Positions 1 to 10,230 of a stretch of 64,000 bases of DNA are shown here, one piece after another. The stretch lies in assembly GCF_003072645.1 (NCBI RefSeq), contig NZ_CP028897.1:2183658-2247657 (forward strand), given 5' to 3'. The position numbers were made by a program, and so were the translations under genes. Position 1 is the stretch's first letter. Every line of letters starts with the position of its first letter. The notes beneath the pieces were generated by a model, which was not told the origin of the DNA, ran no database searches, and worked only from the letters and a program-made list of their open reading frames with translations. This DNA is from Dongshaea marina. GTDB taxonomy: Bacteria; Pseudomonadota; Gammaproteobacteria; Enterobacterales; Aeromonadaceae.

Positions 1-60
1 GATCGCTGGCAATGGGATAAGTTCAAAGGCCAGCGCTTGCTAAACCATGGGGGAGGATGA
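1..60 (+). CDS. Possible 3' end of an upstream gene (partial)
   Basis: Frame 1 is open from the window edge to a TGA at 58-60, giving about 19 residues (start DRWQWDKFKGQ). An imperfect hairpin (TAAACC at 41-46 pairing with GGTTTA at 74-79) overlaps the stop and could be its terminator. The fragment is too short to identify and could be chance. Confidence 0.25.
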   Translation, partial: DRWQWDKFKGQRLLNHGGG

Positions 61-164
61 CTCCTTCCTATGGGGTTTAGCTATCGGGAGTTTAGCGGGA
101 ATAAGATGTTCATATCTTTAATATGAGCAGTCGTTCAGAAACATAATCAACAAGGATAAATAAA

Positions 165-1454
165 ATGAATCCCATGGGATCAGAAAAACATTACAACAGT
201 GTCGTTGAACTTCTTCCGCAAGAGAGGACGAATCTGTTATTGACGGAATCTATGACCGTTTCGACCCTGTTTGAAGGTAAAGTGCCAGAGGAATTTATTG
301 AGGCACGATTAAAAGAGATTGTTAGCGTCAACCCGTGGGTTAGATCTCGGCTGGTCACCAACCCTGAAAGTGGTCAACCTGGGTTATCTTATCCGCATGA
401 TGATTTTACTCCGGGCGAGCTTTTTAAATCGGTGCATTTGTCGGAGCTTGGCATGGATGGTGGGGGCTTTGAGACGATGATTAAGCAGAGCAGCTCCCGT
501 TTTATAACCAAGCAGCAACAGGGCCTGTACGTGAGGCAGGGGATCCATTGCATCGATAAAGATGAGTCCCTGATCAAAATAACTGTATGTGAAGGGGATA
601 AGCATAACTTTATATTGATAGTGTCTATGTCCCATGTGCTTGGCGATGCAGCAACTTTCTATCAGCTCTATGGGATGCTGAGTCCTGAGTCTGAGGTGAA
701 GTTCCTGGAGTCTAAGCGTTGTTTTGAAGTTGTCGATAACCTGTCTCACTTGCCCGATGAGATAAGAGGGTTTTCCTGTGATAACCGAAAACGGCTGGCA
801 CATGTGTTTAAGGATATGAAACTTAATAAGAGGCAATGCCTCATCAATGGATTCAGGATAAAGGAGGAGTCGCAATATGATGAGCAGCCCGATCACCACA
901 AGAGCGGATTTTTCAGGATCAATAAAGCATGGGTCGATCAGGAGAAGCAAGCTGTTTTAGCTCACAGTGATGGTTCGGCCTATGTATCGACCAATGATAT
1001 TTTAACCTCATGGTTTATGAAAACGAGTGAAGCACACTGTGGATTACTTGCGGTTAATCTTCGGGGGAGAGATTTAAGGCTTAAGGATAATCAGGTGGGG
1101 AACTATGTGCTTGCCTCGATTCTGTATCCCGATGAATTTGCCAGTGCCCGGAATGTTCGTCAGTTTGTAGACTCACTCGATAGCTATCATCTCAGTGATA
1201 GCCAGGAGTCAACCCCGAGTAACCGGGTATTAATCACCAACTGGACTCAATATTATGTCGATCTGGACTTGGGTCCTGAGTGCCGGTTATTGGAGCACAG
1301 GCCTGTCTTTCCTTATGGCTTTGGCTCAGGGTTGCGTTGGAGCTCAATCATGTTCATCTATTGTTTGCGTGAGGGGGCTCTCGGAGCCTTCATCGACAGT
1401 GAGTGCTTTAGCCGTTTTGAAAAAGAGATCGGAGGGATACTCAGTCCCTTGTAA
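165..1454 (+). CDS. HxxxD-type acyltransferase-like protein (BAHD/condensation fold)
   Basis: A 429-residue soluble protein with no signal peptide. Residues 157-161 read H-V-L-G-D in the context SHVLGDAATF, the HxxxD active-site motif of the chloramphenicol-acetyltransferase/BAHD/NRPS-condensation superfamily. The length fits BAHD enzymes, and a DLDLG segment near residue 370 sits about where BAHD proteins carry DFGWG. The chosen ATG follows AAGGAT at a good distance; a second ATG lies three codons in. It is a single gene followed by a strong hairpin. The likely role is acyl transfer from a thioester donor to an alcohol or amine; the substrate is unknown. No carrier-protein or adenylation gene is adjacent. 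It is about 29 kb from the NRPS locus, so a link would be speculation. Confidence 0.6.
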   Translation: MNPMGSEKHYNSVVELLPQERTNLLLTESMTVSTLFEGKVPEEFIEARLKEIVSVNPWVRSRLVTNPESGQPGLSYPHDDFTPGELFKSVHLSELGMDGGGFETMIKQSSSRFITKQQQGLYVRQGIHCIDKDESLIKITVCEGDKHNFILIVSMSHVLGDAATFYQLYGMLSPESEVKFLESKRCFEVVDNLSHLPDEIRGFSCDNRKRLAHVFKDMKLNKRQCLINGFRIKEESQYDEQPDHHKSGFFRINKAWVDQEKQAVLAHSDGSAYVSTNDILTSWFMKTSEAHCGLLAVNLRGRDLRLKDNQVGNYVLASILYPDEFASARNVRQFVDSLDSYHLSDSQESTPSNRVLITNWTQYYVDLDLGPECRLLEHRPVFPYGFGSGLRWSSIMFIYCLREGALGAFIDSECFSRFEKEIGGILSPL

Positions 1455-1496
1455 GCCCGATAGGCAGGGTGAACTCTCCTTGGTTATGCTGATTAG

Positions 1497-1525
1497 CCAA
1501 CCCCTGATTCAGGGACAGGGGTTGG
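1497..1525 (+). terminator. Hairpin after the acyltransferase gene
   Basis: A perfect 10-bp inverted repeat, CCAACCCCTG paired with CAGGGGTTGG, surrounds a 9-base loop, 42 bases after the acyltransferase stop. It is followed by a weakly T-rich stretch, so it is a plausible but not classic intrinsic terminator. Confidence 0.55.
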
Positions 1526-1714
1526 TGTTCTGACGATTTCAGATATTTCAGAGCAGATCGGGTATGGGATGGCCGGTGAAGGTTACACTCTCTTTTTTCG
1601 TAAATTAACCAGAATAACGACAGGTATACCTCAGTCGGCCTCCTCTGAAAGAACCGAGTGAGCCCAGCTGTGGGTCAGCTGTACTCAACCCAGGGATATG
1701 ACAGGGCATCGCTG

Positions 1715-2449
1715 ATGAGAATTATTCTTGCTTTAATACTCTTTGTTTATCTTTTACCTGTGGCTCGGGCGGCAGAAGTGATCACTCTGGTCACCGATCC
1801 CTGGCCTCCTTATTATGTTCCGACTCTTAAACAGCAGGGCTTTTTAACCGAAATCGCCCGCCAGGCGTGTGAGCGCTCAGGTTATCAACTTGAAGTTAAA
1901 TTTATGCCCTGGAATCGGGCTCTCAAGCATGCAAGGATGGGGGTCTATGACGGTACATTGGGGGCTTATTATACCCAGGAGCGAGCCAGAGACTTTTTCT
2001 ATACCCGGCCTCTCGCCGATAGTCGGGTAGTGTTCTTTGCCCTCAAGGATAATCCGATCCAGTATACAGGTCTTAAGAGTTTGCAGGGGTTATCTGTGGG
2101 GGTGATGAATGGCTACCATTATTCAGATGCTTTTAACTCCTCGACCCTGTTTCAAAGGGTTAAAGCCAACACCCTGACCAAGAGCTTTGAGCGATTACTT
2201 GCACGACGTGTCGATCTGGTGATCTCAGATCAGCTGGTGGCAAAGGGGTTACTCAAGAGCGGGTTCTCTTCCCGGCAAGACTCACAGATCAAGTCGCTGG
2301 AGCCAGCTCTTAAGGTAAATCCTCTGTATATATTGGTTTCTAAGCTCACAAAAAATGCAGAGCAGAAGCAGCATAAACTGGATCTTGCTCTTGAACAGAT
2401 GAGGGCGGATGGAAGCCTGCAGAAAATCCTGCAGGCTCATGGCTTTTAA
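1715..2449 (+). CDS. Periplasmic solute-binding protein, SBP_bac_3-like
   Basis: A stand-alone periplasmic binding protein of the amino-acid family. The open frame begins at a GTG at 1658, but ATG 1715 starts a proper signal peptide (MRIILALILF..., cleavage near ARA-A), so I use that start; it gives 244 residues. The mature protein opens with the family pattern VTDPWPPYYV and FLTEIARQAC, followed by MPWNRALKHARMG, typical of orphan gammaproteobacterial proteins that bind small ligands without a neighbouring ABC transporter. No permease or ATPase gene is next to it. The stop codon TAA overlaps the stop of the convergent gene, with 4 bases shared. The ligand is unknown. Confidence 0.75.
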   Translation: MRIILALILFVYLLPVARAAEVITLVTDPWPPYYVPTLKQQGFLTEIARQACERSGYQLEVKFMPWNRALKHARMGVYDGTLGAYYTQERARDFFYTRPLADSRVVFFALKDNPIQYTGLKSLQGLSVGVMNGYHYSDAFNSSTLFQRVKANTLTKSFERLLARRVDLVISDQLVAKGLLKSGFSSRQDSQIKSLEPALKVNPLYILVSKLTKNAEQKQHKLDLALEQMRADGSLQKILQAHGF

Positions 2450-4170
2450 GCTCCGGATTTATGGGATGAGCTCAGCTTGAAGCTGCTCAGGGCACTCCAC
2501 TCATCAGCACTGATTGACTCGGGGTAAAATGCCAGGACTCGCTTATGCAGTGATGGTGTATAAAAGATAGAGTCGGCTCGTTTGGCGGCCGTCAGGGCAT
2601 AAAAACCATCTGGTTTTTGGTTATACAGAAGAGCCCCCACGATTTCGCCTCCCTGGATCAGCTGGCCTTGCTCCTGTTCAATCGCGCCGAGTGAGTCTGT
2701 CAGGTATTGCGACATGTTTACCTGATTCGGGTTATCGAATCGCTTACAGTTTGAGAGAAAATAATTCAACGCACTCTCATCCTGAGCCGTTGCTGGCTTG
2801 GTTAAAAACTCCTGTAATACGCTTTGGTTATCTCCAAGCAGTTGGGGATCACTGCATGGCGTTCTCCTGACATTTGGGAGTGTGAATTCCGGTTTTGCAA
2901 ACTCCTGGTTGAACAGGTTCAGGTGTTCATACAGGGTCGTGGTTGCGGCGCCGGGGACAACGAACATCACTGGCAGTTTGGCCCCATATCCACCCAGATA
3001 GGCTTTGACAGCGTTTGCGGCAGCCATTTTGTACTGAGACTCGCTGAGTGCTCTGTAGGGGTGCTTGGGATCAAGGCCGAAATCATAGAGGGCTTGCAGC
3101 GCCATAGCGTTGTGGTACTTAGCATTTACTTTCGCCAGCGCAGCGACTTTGGCATCAAATACCGCAACTATCTTGCCTTTAGTTTGTAAAAGTTCAGAGA
3201 TCCTGCCGATAAAATTCTCAATCGTGCTATCACTCATGCCAGGACCTTCGAGATCAAAAGAGACACCTGCTGCATAGGGATCAGAGTTGATCTCTGTTGC
3301 AATCGCCTCCGCCAATTGTCTTTGGGTACTAATACTCCACTGATTTAATTGATCCGCTGAGCCGTTGAACATGGGGAGCACTTTGATATCGGCTTTGGGA
3401 AGGGATTGATGGTATAGCCGGGTGATCTCCTGACCTGGGATACAGGTTCCGAGTATCTCGGGGCGATTAACAACCGTGGATTTGATCAACGGCAAAGAGC
3501 TGTAGTTAAAGGTGAACTCCTGAGTATGAGTGCTACAGCTATCGTTTGCCCAATGGGGAGCCGCACCTGGCTTTTGGATGATGCTGGCAAAGTCAGGCAT
3601 CAGGTAGATAGTTTTTCCATCCGCCTGGTAGTTGAGTTTGATCGCATCCATGGTGGTTGAATGAAATCCGGCTCCACTGGTGTGGATGTCTTGGGCAACA
3701 TCATCGATGATGACACCATTTCCTGCAGCGATCTTGCCGGCTGGAGGTGTTGGCCCGGGTGTAGGGCCCGGGGAGGGGGCTGCATTGAAGTGACAATTTT
3801 GTGGAGAAGAGCCCATGATCAACAGGTATTGGGATTTATCCGCCATCAGATTACGAAAATCACCATATCTGTTTGTTGCCTTTGAATCTCGGCAACCCCC
3901 ATTGGTTCCTATGTAAAGATGTGAGCCTTCAGCGGAAGGATTGAGCTGAACCCTGATCGTTTTTTTTGTGCCTGCGGGTACTTCAAAATGACCCTTTTGA
4001 TCCAGAGCCGGGGAGCTGCCAAGTGTAGGAGGGACCATGATGCTTGCCTGGGTTGAACGCTGGCTGTTGTCTATGGTTAACTGAAAAGAAGAGGCTGCGT
4101 TTGCCTGAGTCGCAAAGAGTGCAGATATAAGAGCAACTGTACAAGACAGCCGTAGTGCTGTTGATTTCAT
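2446..4170 (-). CDS. Large secreted protein, linker plus TIM-barrel-like domain, function unknown
   Basis: 574 residues with a Sec signal peptide (MKSTALRLSC..., cleavage after ATQANA). A roughly 105-residue N-terminal domain, predicted beta-rich, is joined by a Pro/Gly linker (PSPGPTPGPTPPAG) to a domain of about 430 residues. Near residue 300 the motif GVSFDLEGPG lies at the end of a predicted strand, recalling the acidic catalytic strand of GH18-like barrels, but the canonical DxxDxDxE is absent, so activity is unproven. Domain layout suggests a secreted carbohydrate-active or surface-binding protein. The start is supported by AAGGT four bases upstream. It is a single gene and convergent with the binding-protein gene. 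I cannot name a family. Confidence 0.7.
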   Translation of the reverse strand: MKSTALRLSCTVALISALFATQANAASSFQLTIDNSQRSTQASIMVPPTLGSSPALDQKGHFEVPAGTKKTIRVQLNPSAEGSHLYIGTNGGCRDSKATNRYGDFRNLMADKSQYLLIMGSSPQNCHFNAAPSPGPTPGPTPPAGKIAAGNGVIIDDVAQDIHTSGAGFHSTTMDAIKLNYQADGKTIYLMPDFASIIQKPGAAPHWANDSCSTHTQEFTFNYSSLPLIKSTVVNRPEILGTCIPGQEITRLYHQSLPKADIKVLPMFNGSADQLNQWSISTQRQLAEAIATEINSDPYAAGVSFDLEGPGMSDSTIENFIGRISELLQTKGKIVAVFDAKVAALAKVNAKYHNAMALQALYDFGLDPKHPYRALSESQYKMAAANAVKAYLGGYGAKLPVMFVVPGAATTTLYEHLNLFNQEFAKPEFTLPNVRRTPCSDPQLLGDNQSVLQEFLTKPATAQDESALNYFLSNCKRFDNPNQVNMSQYLTDSLGAIEQEQGQLIQGGEIVGALLYNQKPDGFYALTAAKRADSIFYTPSLHKRVLAFYPESISADEWSALSSFKLSSSHKSGA

Positions 4171-4577
4171 AAATACCTTATTCAGAAAAAAGCTGATGGA
4201 CTCATCAGTGGGATGCTCCAGTCAGGAGACGAGTGTTTCATCAAAAAGAGGTCTCATCAGCTTGCTATCGGATGATTTGATACCCGGGTATTAAACAAAC
4301 GAAGTCGCCAGCTGCTGAAGTGGTTCACTGGAGGCTTGGTAAAGATAGTCTGCCTGACAGACTATTTGTGTCGCGCAGGATTACGAGATAACTGTCGCCA
4401 AATGGCAACAATATTGAGAGGGAGAGTCAGGGGGCCGATATCCTGTATATTGGTTAGCAGAATTAGCCTGGTGGCTTGAGCAGGCCTGAAAGTCCATCAG
4501 GCCTCAACAGATCATGTGCCCATGCCCAAGGGAGGTTTGTATCGCTGGTTAATCCAGCTTCGCTCTGTTTGAATGGG
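4171..4577. other. Intergenic region upstream of the secreted protein
   Basis: 407 bases between two minus-strand genes. It must hold the promoter of the secreted-protein gene. I see no RNA gene, repeat or convincing operator; the short open frame that enters this stretch lies opposite the acetyltransferase gene and has no ribosome-binding site. Confidence 0.5.
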
Positions 4578-5021
4578 TCATGTGCGTGTCCTGAGCTTGA
4601 GGTGCAGCAGTGGAAAAGGTTTCCCCATACCGTCTCGTTCGGAGCGTCCCGTCACAGTAAACCCGCAGTGTAGGTAAAAGTGCAGGGCGTCCGGGTTTTG
4701 CTCATTCACATCCACACAGCGGGCATCCATCTGATCAACGGCTTCTTCCAGGAGGGCTCGCCCCACCCCCTGGCCATGAAAAACTGGATCAACAAACAAC
4801 ATTTCAATATTGCCTTGGGCGACCCCGACAAAACCCTGGATAGTTCCCGGTTGCGCCTCTGCCACCCTCAGCTCAACCGCATCAAAATATTGATCCAGGA
4901 TCAAGGGCTTAAAAAACGCTATATCCTGTTCAGACAAAAAGTGGTGGGTGGCGCGCACAGAGGACTCCCATAACCCAATGAGCCTTGGGTAATCGGCTTG
5001 AGTGGCTTTTCTCAGTTTCAT
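4578..5021 (-). CDS. yjaB: GNAT-family N-acetyltransferase, YjaB-like
   Basis: 147 residues spanning a complete GNAT fold. Motif A is G83-Q-G-V-G-R after the strand IEMLFVDP, the acetyl-CoA pyrophosphate loop. The N-terminal stretch SVRATHHFLSEQD and the C-terminal VNEQNPDALHFYLHCGF and VTGRSERDGMGKP closely follow E. coli YjaB as I recall it. The ATG overlaps the stop of the upstream deiminase gene as ATGA, so the two are translationally coupled and probably one operon. The natural substrate of YjaB is not established, so the pairing with a deiminase is the only functional hint. Confidence 0.82.
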   Translation of the reverse strand: MKLRKATQADYPRLIGLWESSVRATHHFLSEQDIAFFKPLILDQYFDAVELRVAEAQPGTIQGFVGVAQGNIEMLFVDPVFHGQGVGRALLEEAVDQMDARCVDVNEQNPDALHFYLHCGFTVTGRSERDGMGKPFPLLHLKLRTRT

Positions 5022-6058
5022 TGAGCTTCCCTGTGTGGCTCTCGGGCGGCTTGGATCAGTTTATTGGCATTTTCGCCGGTGAGCTGCCAGCTCAGGCACC
5101 GAAGATTTCCCCCGAGATAACAGACGTTTTGTGCATCGACACTGATGAGCTTTTTGTCACTGCTATCCTGGATCGTTTGCAGAGCCTGATGATCTTTGGA
5201 GTTTCCAAAGCGAGGGGCATAGATGTAATTGTGGGTCACCACGGAATTGACATAGATACCACAGGCGGAAGCATAATCTCCATACTGTTCACCATAACCG
5301 GCACCCTCGATTTCAGTGATTTTTATTCCGGGCAGATAATGTTTTAGGGCACTGAGGACTTCCTGCTTAAACTCGGGATCGTCCGGGTAGTTGTTCACCA
5401 GCAGTTGATGGGGATTGGAGAACATCACCATCCCATCGGCGTGGCCGAGAAACTCTTCATCCATTGGGATATAGGCGATCTGTTTTGCGCCAAGAGCCCC
5501 CTTAAGCTTGCGAGTCAGCTCTTTTTCAGTCAGTCCCGGATTTCGCTCGAACACCTTATCGGTGAGGATCACAGTACCATCACTACTGTCGACGACATTG
5601 CCACCATCAACCTTGAGCTTACTGTGGGAGAACTTAAGACCCAGCTCCCTGGCAAAGCGCGCAAAGCTTTGCTGGATAGATTTCTCTTTGGGCCTGTCAT
5701 AGACAAATGCCACCATCTTATTCGGCAGGACGGTGCCAAAGTCACGGATCCAGATATCATCTATGTTGGCCTCGAGCAGAATGTCGTCGGGGAGTTTTCC
5801 CTCCAGGTAGGGGAGTGTCTTTTTATCCGCCAGTACAACCACATTGTCGTGACCCATGATCGCCCTGGCAAAGCGGACATCAAAATCGATGATCTTTGAA
5901 AAGGAGTCTTTGTAGTAGGGATCATCGACCGACGGTGCTGAGAGTACAATGAGCATCCGCTGGGGAGTGATCTGATTGGTATACCGTGGGGCGCAAGTTG
6001 CCATCATGGGTAAAGTTAGAGTGAACAGGATGATGAATATGCCAGCTAGTCTATCCAT
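5018..6058 (-). CDS. Secreted agmatine/peptidyl-arginine deiminase-family protein
   Basis: 346 residues with an N-terminal signal sequence (MDRLAGIFIILFTLTLPMMA). The guanidino-group-modifying enzyme fold (PAD_porph/agmatine deiminase family) is shown by WIRDFG at 103-108, GGN at 152-154, H206-A-D208 and C321 in GGNLRC, giving the expected Asp/His/Cys catalytic set. These enzymes hydrolyse a guanidino group to a ureido group plus ammonia. Most agmatine deiminases are cytoplasmic, so an exported one suggests extracytoplasmic agmatine or protein arginine as substrate (inference). A clear Shine-Dalgarno GGAG precedes the ATG. It overlaps the acetyltransferase gene downstream by 4 bases. Confidence 0.8.
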   Translation of the reverse strand: MDRLAGIFIILFTLTLPMMATCAPRYTNQITPQRMLIVLSAPSVDDPYYKDSFSKIIDFDVRFARAIMGHDNVVVLADKKTLPYLEGKLPDDILLEANIDDIWIRDFGTVLPNKMVAFVYDRPKEKSIQQSFARFARELGLKFSHSKLKVDGGNVVDSSDGTVILTDKVFERNPGLTEKELTRKLKGALGAKQIAYIPMDEEFLGHADGMVMFSNPHQLLVNNYPDDPEFKQEVLSALKHYLPGIKITEIEGAGYGEQYGDYASACGIYVNSVVTHNYIYAPRFGNSKDHQALQTIQDSSDKKLISVDAQNVCYLGGNLRCLSWQLTGENANKLIQAAREPHREAQ

Positions 6059-6260
6059 TGGTGGCGCTCCTTGCCACGACTGATTAATTACAATCCTATA
6101 CGATTATGAGTTCCCGGTGAACCTATCCTGAACAATCCTATAATGATTGGGCTGGATCTGTTGACCCTGGATAGCTTGAATTTACTGGGATGATCTTATC
6201 CTGAACGTATTGAGTAATATTGCTCAGGATTATGGGTAATGCAGATGAATAGCAAATGCC

Positions 6261-6725
6261 ATGGTCGTTAAAGCATTATACTTTCAGCGGTGGCTGTTTC
6301 TCTTGGGATCTATGATGGCAAACACAAGGAATAAGCATGGGACATACAGCATAGAGCTGGACTCCAATATAGTGATCATGCGTGCCTACGGGTCTTGGAA
6401 TCTGGAGCAGGCTGAGGCCTATTGTCATGATCTGTGTGAAAACTATGTCAGCCATATAGAGCACTCCCCGTGGGGCTTGGTGGGCGATCTCACTGAGTGG
6501 GGGCTCTGTACCCCCGAAGCGATGCAGCGTTTTGAGCAGTTGGCAGAGGAGCTATCCAATCGTAACCAATACTTCCAGGCAGCGATATCCCAGATGAAGA
6601 TGCAACAGAGCTTAGCCCGGGAATACGCAACCAGAGCAGGACACTTACTGACGGTGAAGCACTTCCATGATTTTGGTGAAGGGCTGCGTTGGTGCAAAGA
6701 GCAGCTCGCAAATTTGAACCGGTAG
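6261..6725 (+). CDS. Small STAS/SpoIIAA-like protein, unknown role
   Basis: 154 residues from the first ATG, or 137 from ATG 6312 (MMANTRNKHG...), which has a GGGA just upstream and may be the true start. From there the pattern YSIELDSNIVIMRAYGSWN, then an amphipathic helix and GLVGDLTEWGLCTPEA, resembles the small alpha/beta SpoIIAA-like proteins found in Vibrio and relatives. No phosphorylatable serine motif is evident. It is monocistronic and convergent with the LysR gene. The 200 bases upstream contain the short direct repeats CAATCCTATA (twice) and ATCCTGAAC (twice), a possible regulatory site. Confidence 0.6.
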   Translation: MVVKALYFQRWLFLLGSMMANTRNKHGTYSIELDSNIVIMRAYGSWNLEQAEAYCHDLCENYVSHIEHSPWGLVGDLTEWGLCTPEAMQRFEQLAEELSNRNQYFQAAISQMKMQQSLAREYATRAGHLLTVKHFHDFGEGLRWCKEQLANLNR

Positions 6726-6775
6726 CCAAGCCCCTGCATATTTTGAGAGACCTTCCATGACTCCTCTGAGACGAA

Positions 6776-7654
6776 TTACTCATGAGAAGATAGCCCTTGG
6801 CTTAGAAACTCAAGGAGCAAACGCAACTTGGTTGAGAGCTGTCGATTTTGAGGGTAGAGTGCCCAGATCCCTTCATCCGGGATCTTATAGGCCTCAAGTA
6901 CGGGGATCAGCTTAGCTTCCTCCAGGGCTGATTGCAGGTAGTAATCGGGAAGCTGAACTATGCCAATTCCCTTGAGCGCTGCATCCACTAATGCAAAGCC
7001 GCTGTTACAACTCAGGCTGCCCTGAACCCGCACCGGGCGAACATTTCCCTTAAGATGAAACCGCCAGAATTCCAGGGTTCCCAGTAAACAGTTGTGATGG
7101 GATAACTCTGAAACTGTATGGGGGGTGCCCTTACGGCTCAGATAGCCCACGGAGGCGCAGGTCACAATAGAACGGGAGGCCAGTTTCCTGGCGATCATCC
7201 CTGAATCCTTGAGCTGCCCCAAACGGATCGCCAGATCAAAGCCTCCCTCCAGCAGATCCAGTGTCTGATTGGTCAACTGCAGTTCAATACTCAGCTCAGG
7301 GTAGCGCTCCATGAAGTCATGCAGCAATGGAGCTATGGTTTTCTCACCATAGCTGACGGGGGCGGTGATCCTAAGATTTCCAGCCGGAGTTTCATGCAGC
7401 TGTGTCAGGGCGCGTCGCGCTTCCTCTAATCCATCCTGTAGCGGTTTACACTGTTGGTGGAACAGCGCTCCTCCCTCGGTCAGTGATACCTTTCGGGTGG
7501 TTCGGTGAAAGAGCTTAACGGCAAGCCGCCTCTCCAGCGCGCTTATCTGACGACTCACCTGAGCGGTTGACAGTCGCAGCCTCTTTGCCGCCTTGGTGAA
7601 GCTTTGCTCCTGTGCAACCGCGATAAATTCGCGGATCCCTTCCCAGCTTTGCAT
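6776..7654 (-). CDS. LysR-family transcriptional regulator
   Basis: 292 residues. The N-terminal winged helix-turn-helix covers about residues 1-60, with the signature FTKAAKRLRLSTAQVSRQIS followed by LERRLAVKLFHRTTRKVSLTEGG, and an effector-binding domain follows. The ATG has AGAGG five bases upstream. It is divergent from frmA, with about 180 bases between them, the usual arrangement for a LysR protein that controls its neighbour; the likely target is therefore the formaldehyde-detoxification pair (inference). It resembles the regulators found beside adhC in many gammaproteobacteria. Confidence 0.9.
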   Translation of the reverse strand: MQSWEGIREFIAVAQEQSFTKAAKRLRLSTAQVSRQISALERRLAVKLFHRTTRKVSLTEGGALFHQQCKPLQDGLEEARRALTQLHETPAGNLRITAPVSYGEKTIAPLLHDFMERYPELSIELQLTNQTLDLLEGGFDLAIRLGQLKDSGMIARKLASRSIVTCASVGYLSRKGTPHTVSELSHHNCLLGTLEFWRFHLKGNVRPVRVQGSLSCNSGFALVDAALKGIGIVQLPDYYLQSALEEAKLIPVLEAYKIPDEGIWALYPQNRQLSTKLRLLLEFLSQGLSSHE

Positions 7655-7812
7655 GAGACCTCTGAAACTCTGTATGACTCGGGCTAAGACCGGATAGAGT
7701 TGGTTGATTATTACAATATGGTAAAAGTGATTTACTAAATTGCTGGATTATCATTAGTTCTGGGGTAAATATAATAGGTTTTATCGAAATGACAAGCGGG
7801 ACATACTGATAA

Positions 7813-8966
<1,154 letters not shown>

Positions 8967-9010
8967 CAAGCAGCCGCAAGTGTGAGAGCACTTTCGGCTG
9001 AGGTTTTCCT

Positions 9011-9857
9011 ATGTCGATTGAAAATATCAGTTTGAATAAGAGTTTTGGTGGCTGGCAAAAACGCTACCGTCATCATTCACGGACCCTTGGCTGCCCGATG
9101 AATTTCTCCATCTACCTGCCTGCGCAGACGTCGGGTGGCGAGAAAGTTCCGGTTCTTTACTGGTTGTCCGGGCTGACCTGTACCGATGAGAACTTCATGC
9201 ACAAAGCCGGTGCCCAGCGGATAGCCGCTGAGCTGGGGATCGCGATTGTGGCTCCGGATACCAGCCCCCGCGGAGAGCAGGTCGCCGATGATGAGGCTTA
9301 CTATCTGGGGCAGGGTGCTGGCTTTTATGTCAATGCCACCGAACAGCCCTGGAGTGAGCATTACCGTATGTATGATTATGTGGTGGATGAGCTGCCGCAA
9401 CTGATCGAGGAGCATTTTCCGGTGAATGAGCAACGCGCCGTTTGTGGTCATTCGATGGGGGCCATGGTGCGTTGATGATAGCCCTGCGAAACCCGGATCG
9501 TTACAGCTCGGTTTCGGCGCTGAGCCCGATCTGCAATCCTCTGAATTGCCCCTGGGGGAGGGGATCTTGACTCAATACCTGGGAAGCGATCGTGAGACCT
9601 GGAGCTGCTATGATGCCAGTGTGCTTATGGCCAGGGGATCCAGGATTGTGCCCATGCTGGTGGATCAGGGGAGTGAAGATGAGTTCCTTGAGGAGCAGTT
9701 AAAGCCTGAGGCACTTGAATATGCGGCACAAGCCAGGGGCTACCCTCTGCAGCTTAACTACCGGCAGGGCTATGATCATAGCTACTATTTTGTGGCGAGC
9801 TTTATTGAGGATCATTTGAGATTCCATGCGCGCTACCTTCTGGATGTTATGAGCTAA
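9011..9857 (+). pseudogene. fghA: S-formylglutathione hydrolase, two frameshifts
   Basis: A serine esterase that hydrolyses S-formylglutathione to formate and glutathione, the second step after FrmA. It lies 44 bases after frmA with its own GAGG ribosome site. Family signatures are [20 protein letters not shown], the nucleophile elbow GHSMGGHGA (recovered only by correcting the frame) and the Asp/His end (VDQGSEDEF, GYDHSYYF). Two single-base losses are inferred: in the five-G run near 9456-9461, and in GGGGGAGGGG at 9554-9563. With both restored the protein is continuous and of normal length, about 282 residues. Confidence 0.9.
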
Positions 9858-9862
9858 CGAAT

Positions 9863-9883
9863 GGGGGTGGCTTAGCCACCTCC
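9863..9883 (+). terminator. Hairpin after fghA
   Basis: GGGGTGGC-TTA-GCCACCTCC forms a stable stem with a short loop just after the fghA stop. There is no long T-run, so it may act as a processing or Rho-dependent site instead of a classic terminator. Confidence 0.5.
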
Positions 9884-10230
9884 ATTAAGTTATTGAAATT
9901 GAGGTGTGATTAGATTCAATGCGTGGCGAAGTATTTATTTAACATTGAAAGAACACTGCTAACATGGTGGGTGTTTAGATTATTTGCCATCCGTGTTTCG
10001 TAGAAATATGGATATAAAAACAATTTGTGAAAGTATTTTATGGTTTGATGTTCACAAGGAGTTAACATTTTCCGGGTTGAATGCTTAATTTTTATTTTCT
10101 GACAAGCTAAAACTTATAGTTCATCGTATTTATATAAGTCTATGTGTCATCTTTTTATCTATAGCTATATTTTTTAATTTTCATAGAATTACTCACTCAT
10201 TTTTCTTCTGATAATTTATGAGAGTCTGCT
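9884..10230. other. AT-rich intergenic region
   Basis: About 350 bases markedly richer in A and T than the flanking genes, between the fghA terminator and the secreted-protein gene. I see no gene, tRNA or clear repeat. The base shift extends into the next gene and is consistent with acquired DNA. Confidence 0.45.

Noticed and set aside
5405-5899. 164-codon frame opposite the deiminase gene
   Set aside because: Antisense shadow of a gene with clear catalytic motifs.
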